DNA from: Paenibacillus sp. oral taxon 786 str. D14
GTDB taxonomy: Bacteria > Bacillota > Bacilli > Paenibacillales > Paenibacillaceae
DNA length: 64,000 bases
Assembly: GCF_000159955.1 (NCBI RefSeq)
Contig: NZ_GG695973.1
Span: 280,811 to 344,810 of the forward strand
Reading direction: 5' to 3'
In this document: positions 1-8,800 of the stretch, piece after piece
How positions within the stretch are numbered: position 1 is the first letter of the stretch
How the letters are laid out: every line of letters starts with the position of its first letter
Position numbers and translations under genes: made by a program
The notes under the pieces: model-generated
Databases searched by the model: none
The model's input: the letters and a program-made list of their open reading frames with translations, nothing else
What the model was told of the DNA's origin: nothing

Positions 1-393
<393 letters not shown>

Positions 394-507
394 CTAATTC
401 ACACTCCCCAAACGATTTGCTCTCATTATAGAGGTGGGATATAATCGGGCGGAAGCCACAAATCGGACAAACCACCAGACAAAATGGACAAATTGGAGGA
501 ACTCCCC

Positions 508-1389
508 ATGGACCTGCTTCCGCTCAGAAGTAATTTAACCCCTTCCCGCAACGAGCTTCTGCCGTTATCCGTTTATACGGTTGGTACGGAAATTCAGCCT
601 CCGCTCACGCGGATGAAGGGATTCTCGGCGCATCAGCTGTTCTTGACGATCTCCGGGACAGGGCAGTTTCGCCGGCTTTATGTTAACAAGGACAAATGGG
701 ACATTCTTCGCCCCGGCCAATTACTCTACATCCCTGCCGGCTGCGCTCATGAATATATGCCTTACGGGGAGGAGCCCTGGTTCGTCGGGTATGTCACATT
801 GCTGGAAAACTTCGGCGAGGTGCTAAGCCATTGGGGCTTTGGGGATGCCCCTCGGCTGCTGCAGCTCTCGGACGTCTCGTTATTTACGGATCGCCTGCTT
901 GCCATCTGGCAGCTGTCCGGCAACGAGCATGACCCTTGGCGAACGACCGAGCTGCTGTATTCGTTGTTTCTAGCCATCCTCAAGGATACGTCAGGCCAAA
1001 CGAGCGTAGAGGCCGATTCAGGCGTCCCAGTGGTACCGCCCGCCGCTCCCCCCGCCTCATACCGGGCGTCGGTTGTAGATGTTGCGATTCGCTTCCTGCA
1101 TGACCACTTGAATCGGCCGATCACCATCGCCGGGCTGGCAGGCCACGTCGGCTACTCGCAGAAGCAGCTGACCCGGCTCTTCCGGCAAGCAATGGGGTTA
1201 ACGCCGCTGCAATACCTTCATCAGATCCGGCTGAAAACAGCCCGGCACCTATTGATGGATCATCCCGACATGACGATCCGTCAAGCCGCGGCTTATGTCG
1301 GCTTAGAGCCGGTTTATTTCGCCCGGCTTTACAAGCGCGAGTTCGGCCGGCTGCCGTCGGAGGAGCTTCGCGGAAGGGAAAGCGGCTGA
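508..1389 (+). CDS. AraC family transcriptional regulator
   Basis: A 293-residue activator with an N-terminal cupin-like sensor (about residues 10-140, with segments LRPGQLLYIPAGCAHEY and WFVGYVTLLENFG) and a C-terminal double helix-turn-helix AraC domain (about 190-288, with YSQKQLTRLFRQAMGLTPLQYL and PVYFARLYKREFG). An in-frame ATG at 484 exists but has no ribosome binding site. The ATG at 508 lies 8 bases after GGAGGA and is preferred. It is divergent from the GH2 beta-galactosidase with a 114-bp shared promoter region, so it is inferred to sense a sugar and activate that gene. The ligand cannot be read from the sequence. Confidence 0.9.
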   Translation: MDLLPLRSNLTPSRNELLPLSVYTVGTEIQPPLTRMKGFSAHQLFLTISGTGQFRRLYVNKDKWDILRPGQLLYIPAGCAHEYMPYGEEPWFVGYVTLLENFGEVLSHWGFGDAPRLLQLSDVSLFTDRLLAIWQLSGNEHDPWRTTELLYSLFLAILKDTSGQTSVEADSGVPVVPPAAPPASYRASVVDVAIRFLHDHLNRPITIAGLAGHVGYSQKQLTRLFRQAMGLTPLQYLHQIRLKTARHLLMDHPDMTIRQAAAYVGLEPVYFARLYKREFGRLPSEELRGRESG

Positions 1390-1415
1390 TGACCGCTCCG
1401 GGCGCGAACCCCTTC

Positions 1416-2336
1416 CTATGGCGCGGAATGCAGCAGATGCTGGGCGATAAATTCTGGCCACGCCGCGCGCATTTCCGCGGTTTCCATATGACCGCCGCCG
1501 GTGATGACGGTTTGCCAATGGTTGGGCTTTCCAGCGGCTCCATAGGCTTCACGTAAGCCTTGATCAAGCAGCTGTACCCCTTCAAATGGGCATAACCGGT
1601 CGTTGCGGCCAACCAGGCTGAGACGGGGGCGGGGAACGATGAGCTTTTGAATATCGAGGGTCGTAAAATGCTTCAGCAGCCCGGGTACGTAGTAATAAAA
1701 CCCGTGATGTTCCAGACCGCGCCGCGCAATCAATGTTTCTGCATCAACCTGCCCGCAGAGGTCAACGACGACGCCCACCCGTTCGTCGAGCGCTGCCAGC
1801 CACCACGCCATCAGCCCTCCCATGGACATGCCGATCGTGCCGATACGCGAAGGATCGATGTCTTCCCGGGTACACAGATAGTCGATCAGCCGATAATTAT
1901 CGTAAATCATCATGCCCCATAACGATCGTCCGGTCCACAACATTTCTTTTACAAGCTCGCCTTCGGTCTTGCCGCTGCGCTCATGAAAGCCCCACATATC
2001 GATGCTGCATACCGCGCAGCCTAGGCCGGTCAGCACCTTGGCAAAAGACGGTTCTTGAAGATAACCGCTGCTGCGAATCAACTCCTTGCGGCCGTTCCCG
2101 TAATTTCCGCCGTGGGAGTGATTAAACACGACAAGCGGGTAAGGTCCCTCCCCTTCCTGCGGCTTAGCGAAATATGCCGGTACCGGCTCCAGCCCGTTTA
2201 AATCCAGCAGCAAGGTCTCCAGCTCATATCCGTCCAACGCCTCCCGCTTTAATAACCGGGCGGAAACCGGTCTTTCAAAGGACGGCAACTCCCCAAGCGC
2301 CTCCCATAGCTTTGATCGCTGCTCCTCAACGTGCAT
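1416..2336 (-). CDS. alpha/beta hydrolase, dienelactone hydrolase / acetyl xylan esterase-like
   Basis: A 306-residue alpha/beta hydrolase with no signal peptide, so probably cytoplasmic. The nucleophile elbow GMSMGG is near residue 170. The acid is in GRNDRLCP (about 243) and the catalytic His in GGGHMETAEMR (about 286). The oxyanion region FNHSHGGNYGNG is near residue 70. This architecture is typical of the DLH/Abhydrolase_7 proteins that sit in carbohydrate loci and are often predicted esterases. It is convergent with the AraC gene to its left and divergent from the LacI regulator at 2507, whose promoter region it shares. A role as an esterase on acetylated or feruloylated pectic oligosaccharides is inferred only from the adjacent galacturonate genes. 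Confidence 0.8.
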   Translation of the reverse strand: MHVEEQRSKLWEALGELPSFERPVSARLLKREALDGYELETLLLDLNGLEPVPAYFAKPQEGEGPYPLVVFNHSHGGNYGNGRKELIRSSGYLQEPSFAKVLTGLGCAVCSIDMWGFHERSGKTEGELVKEMLWTGRSLWGMMIYDNYRLIDYLCTREDIDPSRIGTIGMSMGGLMAWWLAALDERVGVVVDLCGQVDAETLIARRGLEHHGFYYYVPGLLKHFTTLDIQKLIVPRPRLSLVGRNDRLCPFEGVQLLDQGLREAYGAAGKPNHWQTVITGGGHMETAEMRAAWPEFIAQHLLHSAP

Positions 2337-2370
2337 ATCCGCTCATCCTCTCCGTTTATTTTACCGATAA

Positions 2371-2385
2371 TTATAGCGCTTACAT
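2371..2385 (-). promoter_or_regulatory. cre-like site
   Basis: On the minus strand this reads ATGTAAGCGCTATAA, which agrees with the CcpA consensus WTGNAANCGNWNNCW at every position except the penultimate one. It lies between the divergent hydrolase and LacI genes. It could instead be an operator for the LacI-type protein. A similar core, TAGCGCT, occurs just after the lacI stop (about 3547). Confidence 0.4.
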
Positions 2386-2407
2386 TTAACTTGGGGCAAA
2401 TTTTATT

Positions 2408-2419
2408 TTCACGTGTGCA
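2408..2419 (+). promoter_or_regulatory. candidate LacI-regulator operator, copy 1
   Basis: TTCACGTGTGCA, identical over 12 bases to a site upstream of uxaB (3696-3707). It lies just upstream of the lacI -35 box. The core CACGTG is palindromic, as expected for a LacI-family dimer. Confidence 0.45.
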
Positions 2420-2432
2420 TTGCTTGTTTTTC

Positions 2433-2462
2433 TTGACTTTTTTAGATATCTGGGAATAGAAT
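2433..2462 (+). promoter_or_regulatory. SigA-type promoter of the lacI-type gene
   Basis: TTGACT at 2433-2438 and TAGAAT at 2457-2462 with an 18-base spacer, 44 bases before the start codon. A partial third copy of the operator motif (minus strand TTCACGTTTTC, 2463-2473) lies directly after the -10, where a repressor would block initiation. Confidence 0.55.
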
Positions 2463-2506
2463 GAAAACGTGAAAAACTTGCGAATTCCTGCGGAAGTTGA
2501 GGTTCT

Positions 2507-3538
2507 ATGATTACGATTAAAGACATTGCCCGCGTGGCCGGTGTGTCCCACACCACGGTGTCCCGGGCGTTAAACGGGAGCCCGCTGATTAAGCCGGAGA
2601 CGCGGGCGAAAATCGAAAAAATCGCCGCCGAAATGAATTATGTTCCGAATGTCAGCGCCAAAAGTCTGGTGATGAAGAAGACGTATACGATCGGTTTGTT
2701 CTTCTCCAGCATCGATCAAGGCACGTCGGCCAGCTTCCTCGTGGATGCGATTAAGGGCATTCACCATGCGCTGGATGAAAACTACAGTCTTACTGTGCAC
2801 GGGATCGACGGCATCCGCCATTTGGAGGGCATTTCGCCGCACCGCTTCGATGGTATCCTAGTCATGAGCCAAAGCGATGCCGACAATGCGTTTATTTACC
2901 ATGTGAAGCAGGCGGGCATCCCGCTCGTTGTCCTAAACCGCTATCTGGACGATCCCGGCATCGTGAACGTCGTTGCCAATGATCGGGAAGGGGTGCGGGA
3001 AGCGATCAACTATGCGATCGCCCAAGGCCATCGGCGGCTGGCCATCATGGAAGGCAAAGCAGGCTTTCGGTCTGCGGCTGAACGGAAGCAAGGCTTCCTG
3101 GAAAGCTTACTCGCCCATGGTCTTGCCCTTCCCGCTGAATATCAAGTTGCCGGAGATTACAGCATCGACAGCGGGTACCGGATGATGAACGCGCTGCTGG
3201 ATCTGAAGGAGCCGCCAACGCTGGTGTTTTGCGCGAACGACGATATGGCGATCGGGGCGATGAACGCCTGCTTCGCCCGGGGCGTGAACGTGCCCAATCA
3301 GGTGTCGCTGATCGGGTTCGACGATATCGTGTTCGCAGGTTACACGAATCCAGCCTTGACGACCATCCGCAAGCCGGTTGCTGATATCAGCGAGCTGGGA
3401 ACCCGCAAGCTGATCGAGCTGATGCAACCCCCGAGTACAGAATCATCGGATAAGGAACAACCAACAGAACCACCTGGCGAGACCCTGTTCGTCCCAACGA
3501 CGCTGGTGATCCGTCAGTCCGTGGCCAAGATCTCTTGA
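2507..3538 (+). CDS. LacI family transcriptional regulator (probable galacturonate regulator)
   Basis: A 343-residue LacI-family repressor. The helix-turn-helix and hinge are at residues 1-55 (TIKDIARVAGVSHTTVSRAL, then a LacI hinge around YVPNVSAKSL). The periplasmic-binding-protein-like sensor follows, with VFCANDDMAIGAMN and SLIGFDDIVFAGYTNPALTT. The ATG at 2507 gives the canonical family start and is preceded by TTGAGG. It lies 226 bp upstream of uxaB in the same orientation. The shared 12-bp motif TTCACGTGTGCA before both genes supports autoregulation and control of uxaBA. A uronate or its breakdown product as effector is inference from context. Confidence 0.9.
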   Translation: MITIKDIARVAGVSHTTVSRALNGSPLIKPETRAKIEKIAAEMNYVPNVSAKSLVMKKTYTIGLFFSSIDQGTSASFLVDAIKGIHHALDENYSLTVHGIDGIRHLEGISPHRFDGILVMSQSDADNAFIYHVKQAGIPLVVLNRYLDDPGIVNVVANDREGVREAINYAIAQGHRRLAIMEGKAGFRSAAERKQGFLESLLAHGLALPAEYQVAGDYSIDSGYRMMNALLDLKEPPTLVFCANDDMAIGAMNACFARGVNVPNQVSLIGFDDIVFAGYTNPALTTIRKPVADISELGTRKLIELMQPPSTESSDKEQPTEPPGETLFVPTTLVIRQSVAKIS

Positions 3539-3695
3539 TTTGAACTGTAGCGCTGAATTATGCTTATCGTCTGCAAGCCGCTATGGGTTGCTTCTGTTAG
3601 CCGCTAAGGGTTCGCTTCGTCCCGCACTTCGACAGCTTCTCAAGCTTGTCCTGGTCCTTTCCGGCAAGCCAGGCAGCTCGCCATACTCCAAAATG

Positions 3696-3707
3696 TTCAC
3701 GTGTGCA
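3696..3707 (+). promoter_or_regulatory. candidate LacI-regulator operator, copy 2 (uxaB promoter)
   Basis: TTCACGTGTGCA, 58 bases before the uxaB start codon, identical to the copy at 2408-2419. No convincing terminator was seen between lacI and uxaB, so uxaBA may also receive read-through transcription. Confidence 0.45.
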
Positions 3708-3764
3708 AATACCTAACTTCTCTTAATCTCCTATCAGCATCTAAAACAAGGAGGCGAAAAAACG

Positions 3765-5207
3765 ATGGACACACCGCAATACCCGCTCTTATCCCGAACC
3801 TTATTTCCCGATTTGCCTGCCTACCCGGAACGGATGATCCAGTTCGGCGAAGGGAATTTCATGCGTGCCTTTACCGCCTGGCAGGTGCAGCAGATGAACA
3901 AGCAAGGCCGGTTTCAAGGCAGCGTGGTGATGATCAAGCCGCAGAGCAGCCCGGTATCCGAACATTATGCGAAGCAGGATCACCTTTACACGGTTCTTAT
4001 TAACGGGATCGCGGAGCAGCAAGTGGTCAACGAACACGAGATCAATCACTCCGTCAGCCGGCTGATCAGTCCTTACACCGATTATGAGCAATTTCTCGCT
4101 CTAGCGGAGCAAGATTCGCTGGAGTTCATCACCTCGAACACTACCGAGGCCGGCATCGCCTACAACCCGGAGGACCGCCTCACGGACGCGCCGCAGCGGA
4201 GCTTTCCCGGCAAGCTGACCGCCCTGCTCTACCGCCGCTATCAGCTGGGCAAAGCGGGATTTACGATCATCCCCTGTGAACTGATCGACCGCAACGGCGA
4301 GAAGCTGCGCGAGATCGTGCTGCGCTACGCCGCCGAATGGGATCTTGGCGATGGGTTCATTCAATGGCTTGAACGGGAAAACACCTTTTGCTGCAGCCTC
4401 GTGGACCGGATCGTCCCCGGATTTCCGCAGCAGAAAGCGGGGCAGCTGGAACAACAGCTTGGCTACCAAGACCGCTTGATGGTGACCGCCGAGCCTTACC
4501 TGCTGTGGGTCATCGAAGGCCCGGCCTGGCTGCCTGAACGGCTGCCGCTGTCCGAGGCGGGATTAAACGTCATCTTCACCGAGGACCTGCGTCCGTACCG
4601 CGAGCAGAAGGTTCATCTGCTGAACGGCCCCCACACGGCGATGGCCGCGTTGGGCTTACTCGCCGGTCTGACAACGGTCGAGGATGTGATGAACGACGAG
4701 GATTTGTCTGTGTTCGTTAGGGAGCTGATGGAGCAGGAGATCGTTCCGATGCTTGATTTGCCCAGATCCGGGCTGTTGTCTTATGCCGAGGCCGTGCGGG
4801 AACGCTTTATGAACCCGTTCATCCGACACGAGCTGGCTTCGATCTCGCTAAACAGCATCGCTAAATTCCAGACCCGGCTGCTGCCTGTGCTCCTCCGCTA
4901 CCAGCGGGAACGGGGCGAGCTGCCGAAGCGGATCACGCTGGCCTTCGCCGCCTTGCTGGTTGGTTATCGGGGCGACCGGCTTGTGCGGAAGGACAGCCCG
5001 GAGGTGCTGGCCCTCTTTGATCAGGCGTGGTCGCAGCCCGCTGAAGCGATTCCGGCCCTGTTACGGGAAACGAAGCTGTGGGGAGAAGACTTATCCAGCG
5101 TTCCCGAACTGGCCGACACCCTGGAGCAATATGTCCGGAAGCTGGACGCTTTTGGCGCCCGAGCGACATTACAATGGTTGGGAGGCGGCAGCCGATGCGA
5201 CGATTAA
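3765..5207 (+). CDS. uxaB: tagaturonate reductase (altronate oxidoreductase)
   Basis: A 480-residue member of the mannitol dehydrogenase family that reduces D-tagaturonate to D-altronate with NADH in the cytoplasmic galacturonate (Ashwell) pathway. The N-terminal Rossmann segment has the UxaB signature RMIQFGEGNFMRAFTAW. Further family segments are FITSNTTEAGIAYNP and the catalytic-region stretch KVHLLNGPHTAMAALG. Length matches the E. coli enzyme (about 483). The start follows AAGGAGG at ideal spacing. It overlaps the start of uxaA by 13 bp, so the two are translationally coupled. The isomerase uxaC is not in the window. Confidence 0.95.
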   Translation: MDTPQYPLLSRTLFPDLPAYPERMIQFGEGNFMRAFTAWQVQQMNKQGRFQGSVVMIKPQSSPVSEHYAKQDHLYTVLINGIAEQQVVNEHEINHSVSRLISPYTDYEQFLALAEQDSLEFITSNTTEAGIAYNPEDRLTDAPQRSFPGKLTALLYRRYQLGKAGFTIIPCELIDRNGEKLREIVLRYAAEWDLGDGFIQWLERENTFCCSLVDRIVPGFPQQKAGQLEQQLGYQDRLMVTAEPYLLWVIEGPAWLPERLPLSEAGLNVIFTEDLRPYREQKVHLLNGPHTAMAALGLLAGLTTVEDVMNDEDLSVFVRELMEQEIVPMLDLPRSGLLSYAEAVRERFMNPFIRHELASISLNSIAKFQTRLLPVLLRYQRERGELPKRITLAFAALLVGYRGDRLVRKDSPEVLALFDQAWSQPAEAIPALLRETKLWGEDLSSVPELADTLEQYVRKLDAFGARATLQWLGGGSRCDD

Positions 5208-6682
5208 TGAAAATGAACCCGCGCGACAACGTAGCGGTGGCTTTGCGGCCAATCGCAGCTGGTGAAGATCTCCAGCTTGACAAGGAGTCCGTTCGAGCGG
5301 TGCAGGACATTCCCCAAGGCCATAAAATCGCACTCACCGCCATTCCCGCCGGTTCGTCCGTTACGAAGTACGGCTATCCCATTGGCCGCGCTGTAACCGC
5401 GATCGCTCCTGGAGAGTGGGTGCACACGCATAATATCAAAACGAATCTCGCCGGTGAGGAGCAATACGAGTATCAACCGAACCTGCACCCCGTCATTTAT
5501 CCGAAGCGTTCCTTAACCTTTCAGGGATACCGTCGGGCCAACGGAAAAACCGGCATACGCAACGATCTGTACATCGTGCCTACCGTCGGCTGTGTGAACG
5601 GGATTGCGGAGCAAATGATCCGCGCCTTTAAAGCGGAGCACCCGGATCTTGGCCCCTTCGATAACATTACCGTGTTGAAGCACCCCTACGGCTGCTCGCA
5701 GCTTGGGGAAGATCATCTCATGACGCGCAGCATTCTCGCAGACGCCGTGCTTCACCCCAATGCAGGCGGCGTTCTCGTGTTTGGACTGGGCTGCGAGAAT
5801 AACGTCGTATCCGAGTTCCGGGAGCGGCTAGGCGATTACGACGAGCAACGCGTCAAATTTCTTGTAGCTCAGGAGGTCGAGGATGAGCTGGAGGCTGGTC
5901 TGGCGCTGCTGGAAGAACTGGTTGAGGCGGCGCGCAACGACCGCCGGGAGCCGGTGCCGGTCAGCGAGCTGAACGTTGGGCTTAAGTGCGGCGGCTCGGA
6001 CGGTTTCTCCGGCATTACGGCCAACCCGCTGCTCGGCGCTTTTTCCGATTTTCTCATTTCGCAGGGCGGCTCTACGATTCTAACAGAAGTTCCCGAGATG
6101 TTTGGGGCCGAGCAGATGCTGATGGCCCGCGCGGAGAGTCAAGAGGTGTTCGAGCAGATTGTTGCTCTCATCAACGATTTTAAGCAATATTTCCTGTCCT
6201 ACGGCGAGCCTGTCTATGAAAATCCCTCGCCCGGCAATAAAGCCGGCGGCATTAGTACGCTGGAGGACAAATCGCTGGGCTGCACGCAAAAAGCCGGGAC
6301 CGCTCCGGTGGTCGACGTCCTGAAATACGGCGAGAAGCTGCGCAAGAAAGGCCTTAGCCTGCTGCAGGCACCAGGAAATGACCTGGTCGCCTCCTCTGCG
6401 CTGGCCGCCGCCGACTGCCAGCTAGTCCTTTTCACGACCGGCCGCGGGACGCCGTTTGGCAGCTTCGTCCCTACCGTCAAGGTCGCCACGAACAACGAAC
6501 TGTTCGCCCGGAAACAGCACTGGATGGACTTCAACGCCGGGGTCTTGCTGGATACGCCGATGGAAGAAGTGCTGGAGCAGTTTATCCATTACGTTATCGC
6601 GGTAGCCAGCGGTCAACCCACCCGGAACGAGCAGAACGAGGTCCGCGAGCTGGCTATTTTCAAAACGGGGGTCACATTGTAA
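5195..6682 (+). CDS. uxaA: altronate dehydratase
   Basis: A 495-residue UxaA/GarD-family dehydratase converting D-altronate to 2-keto-3-deoxygluconate. It has the N-terminal SAF domain (about residues 8-80, PRDNVAVALRPI, HTHNIKTNLA) and the larger catalytic domain (GYRRANGKTGIRNDLYIVPT, KHPYGCSQLGED, LKCGGSDGFSGITANP). Length equals E. coli UxaA (495). The open frame extends further upstream inside uxaB, but GGGAGG at 5180-5185 places translation at the ATG at 5195. A second in-frame ATG at 5207 overlaps the uxaB stop and is less well placed. It is the last gene of the uxaBA operon and is followed by a strong hairpin terminator. Confidence 0.95.
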   Translation: MRRLMKMNPRDNVAVALRPIAAGEDLQLDKESVRAVQDIPQGHKIALTAIPAGSSVTKYGYPIGRAVTAIAPGEWVHTHNIKTNLAGEEQYEYQPNLHPVIYPKRSLTFQGYRRANGKTGIRNDLYIVPTVGCVNGIAEQMIRAFKAEHPDLGPFDNITVLKHPYGCSQLGEDHLMTRSILADAVLHPNAGGVLVFGLGCENNVVSEFRERLGDYDEQRVKFLVAQEVEDELEAGLALLEELVEAARNDRREPVPVSELNVGLKCGGSDGFSGITANPLLGAFSDFLISQGGSTILTEVPEMFGAEQMLMARAESQEVFEQIVALINDFKQYFLSYGEPVYENPSPGNKAGGISTLEDKSLGCTQKAGTAPVVDVLKYGEKLRKKGLSLLQAPGNDLVASSALAAADCQLVLFTTGRGTPFGSFVPTVKVATNNELFARKQHWMDFNAGVLLDTPMEEVLEQFIHYVIAVASGQPTRNEQNEVRELAIFKTGVTL

Positions 6683-6694
6683 GCGAATCACGCC

Positions 6695-6740
6695 AAAAAG
6701 CCATTGCCCAGACGTTAACGTCCAGGCAATGGCTTTTTTT
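6695..6740. terminator. bidirectional terminator between uxaA and the DHA2 exporter gene
   Basis: AAAAAGCCATTGCC pairs with GGCAATGGCTTTTTTT across a 15-base loop. Poly-A on one side and poly-T on the other make it usable by both convergent operons. Confidence 0.9.
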
Positions 6741-8118
6741 AGGATGGCGATACCGTCTCCTCATGGCGACGACGGTGCCGTGCTTGACGAACGGTAACAA
6801 GCAGAAGAACTACGGAACCTAACACCAACGCGAGACAAAGGACGAAAACCATCCGATAACCGTCTGCGCCGGCTATGAACGCGCCGCCTGCCGCAGTACC
6901 GAATATCATGCCAAGATTACGCGACAACGCGAGTAAACTGCTGATTAACCCCAAGTGACCAGGATCCACACGGCCCATCACCAGGCTCGTATTGGGCGAA
7001 GTGATCATCCCCATGGATGCACCCAGCAAAACAATCAATGTAATTAATAGAAACATCGGATACGAGGAGGAAAGAAAACCTAAAGCAACTAACGTCCCGG
7101 ACATCGCCAACAATCCGGCCGTCAACAACGGTAAGGAACCGTGCTTGTCCGACAAACTGCCAAATAACGGGGAGGCGACGATCAACGCCAGCGGATAACC
7201 CATCATCATCAATCCGGCCATCGCCGGCGGAGTGCTAAGCTCATGGCGAAGAAACACCGGCAATACGAGTTGCGCCGAAAACGCGGCCATATACGTAACG
7301 ATGGTGATCCAGAGCCCGGTATTCGTCGCAGCATCGCCGAGCAGCTTGAGATCGATGAAGGGGGAGTCGCTGGTGGAGAGACTCCACATCACAAACCCGG
7401 CGGCACAACCCGCAAACAACAGCAGCAACACGACCACAGGCAGAGATCCCCATCCCCATTCCGAGCTTAGATGAATCGCTGTGACAAGGCCGGTTAACGA
7501 AGTCCCAAACAGCAGAGCTCCGGTTACATCGATGTGCCCTTGCTCCTCCGGCTGATCCTTCGGAATAAACCGCTGGGCCATCATCCAAGCCACTAACGCG
7601 GTACCGGCCAGCAGCCAGAAGCATGCCTCCCAAGATATCCATTGAATCAGTACACCGCCCAGGCTGGGGCCGATCATCGAACCGGCGGCCACGAAGGTGC
7701 TGATCATCCCTAAGGCTCTCCCTCTCTTTTCAGGAGGAAACAGAGAAACGATCAGCGCCATGTTCGTCGCCTGATACATCGAAGCGCCAAGGCCTTGCAC
7801 GATACGGAAGGCAATCAGCCAGCCCAGTGACGGGGCAAGCGCGCAGCCAAGCGCCCCTAACGCGAAACCGAGATAACCCAGATTATGCACGGACCGCCGT
7901 CCCCGGATATCCCCGAGTTTCCCCATCACCGGCAGGAGTACGGAAATGACCAGCAGATAAGCCGTAACAACCCATTGCGCGGAGGCAAGACCGATCTGAT
8001 AATCTCTAGCGATATCAACCAGCGCGATGTTGAACATGCCGGCGGAACAGTTGGATAAGAATGCTCCCGTACAAATAATATATTGAACCAGTGTACGGTA
8101 TTTGCCGTTCATGCCCAT
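6739..8118 (-). CDS. MFS transporter, DHA2 (EmrB/QacA) family
   Basis: A 459-residue integral membrane protein with about 14 hydrophobic segments, typical of the drug:H+ antiporter-2 branch. Family motifs visible are GKLGDIRGRRSV (motif A, about residue 66), RIVQGLGASMYQ (motif B region) and GPSLGGVLIQWISWEACFWL (motif C region). It is the last gene of an operon with an isochorismatase-like hydrolase (gap 13 bp) and an ABC importer. This suggests it exports something linked to that import-hydrolysis module rather than acting as a stand-alone drug pump. The substrate is unknown. Confidence 0.85.
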   Translation of the reverse strand: MGMNGKYRTLVQYIICTGAFLSNCSAGMFNIALVDIARDYQIGLASAQWVVTAYLLVISVLLPVMGKLGDIRGRRSVHNLGYLGFALGALGCALAPSLGWLIAFRIVQGLGASMYQATNMALIVSLFPPEKRGRALGMISTFVAAGSMIGPSLGGVLIQWISWEACFWLLAGTALVAWMMAQRFIPKDQPEEQGHIDVTGALLFGTSLTGLVTAIHLSSEWGWGSLPVVVLLLLFAGCAAGFVMWSLSTSDSPFIDLKLLGDAATNTGLWITIVTYMAAFSAQLVLPVFLRHELSTPPAMAGLMMMGYPLALIVASPLFGSLSDKHGSLPLLTAGLLAMSGTLVALGFLSSSYPMFLLITLIVLLGASMGMITSPNTSLVMGRVDPGHLGLISSLLALSRNLGMIFGTAAGGAFIAGADGYRMVFVLCLALVLGSVVLLLVTVRQARHRRRHEETVSPS

Positions 8119-8131
8119 GCCTGCACCTGCT

Positions 8132-8779
8132 TTACACTTGTGTCATTGTCATTGGGTTCACGGTCGTCTTCCAAGCCCGTTCCCACAAGGAAATCACTTC
8201 CCGGGTGTCCGTGACCTCACCGAAATATCCTTCGATATTTTTGATCGTCATTTCATGAGCTTGATTGGAATAAGAGGCGCAAGCATCGCGAAGCAGCACG
8301 ATGTGATAATCCAGCATAAAACCGTCCCGGGCCGTCGATTCCACGCACACATTGGTGCTGACACCGGTCATGATCAGCGTTTCGATCTTCTGGCTCCGCA
8401 GGATCGAATCGAGCCGGGTATTCACAAAAGCGCTGTATCGGTGTTTGTTCACGACAACCTCACCCGGCTCGGGGGCAACTTCGTAGAAATCCGCCCCCCA
8501 GGTGCCCTTCCGGCATACCGCCATCGATTTTCCGTTAGATCGTTCTTTCCAAGCTTCGGAATCGGTCGCTTCTTCATGAAAGGTCTGGATAAACATCACC
8601 GGTACCCCGAATTCTCTGGCCGCCGCCAGCAAGCGATGTAAATTCGGCATCATGTCGGCCACGGCACCAACGTCATTACCCGCTTGGGCTAAAGCTCCCT
8701 CCGGGTGACAGTAATCATTTTGAACATCTACCACCACGATGGCTGTCCGGCTGTTCATTAGCTTCTGCTCTAAATTCAC
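8132..8779 (-). CDS. isochorismatase-family cysteine amidohydrolase
   Basis: A 215-residue cytoplasmic hydrolase with the complete family triad: Asp18 in VVDVQNDY, Lys112 in VVVNKHRYSAF and Cys145 in STNVCVESTARDG. A cis-peptide-type GVSTNVCVE loop precedes the nucleophile. These enzymes cleave C-N bonds in amides such as nicotinamide, N-carbamoyl compounds, biuret or (per)ureidoacrylate. The RutB/biuret-hydrolase branch is the closest impression, but the substrate cannot be fixed. The start is GTG with AAAGGTG 8 bases upstream. It sits between the ABC binding protein and the DHA2 exporter in one operon, so it probably acts on the imported compound. Confidence 0.88.
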   Translation of the reverse strand: MNLEQKLMNSRTAIVVVDVQNDYCHPEGALAQAGNDVGAVADMMPNLHRLLAAAREFGVPVMFIQTFHEEATDSEAWKERSNGKSMAVCRKGTWGADFYEVAPEPGEVVVNKHRYSAFVNTRLDSILRSQKIETLIMTGVSTNVCVESTARDGFMLDYHIVLLRDACASYSNQAHEMTIKNIEGYFGEVTDTREVISLWERAWKTTVNPMTMTQV

Positions 8780-8800
8780 TTCGCTTCACCTTTCCTTTCC

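Noticed and set aside
3539..3764. Small gene between the LacI regulator and uxaB
   Set aside because: Only a 100-residue frame without ribosome binding site that overlaps uxaB in another frame; the segment looks like untranslated promoter DNA.
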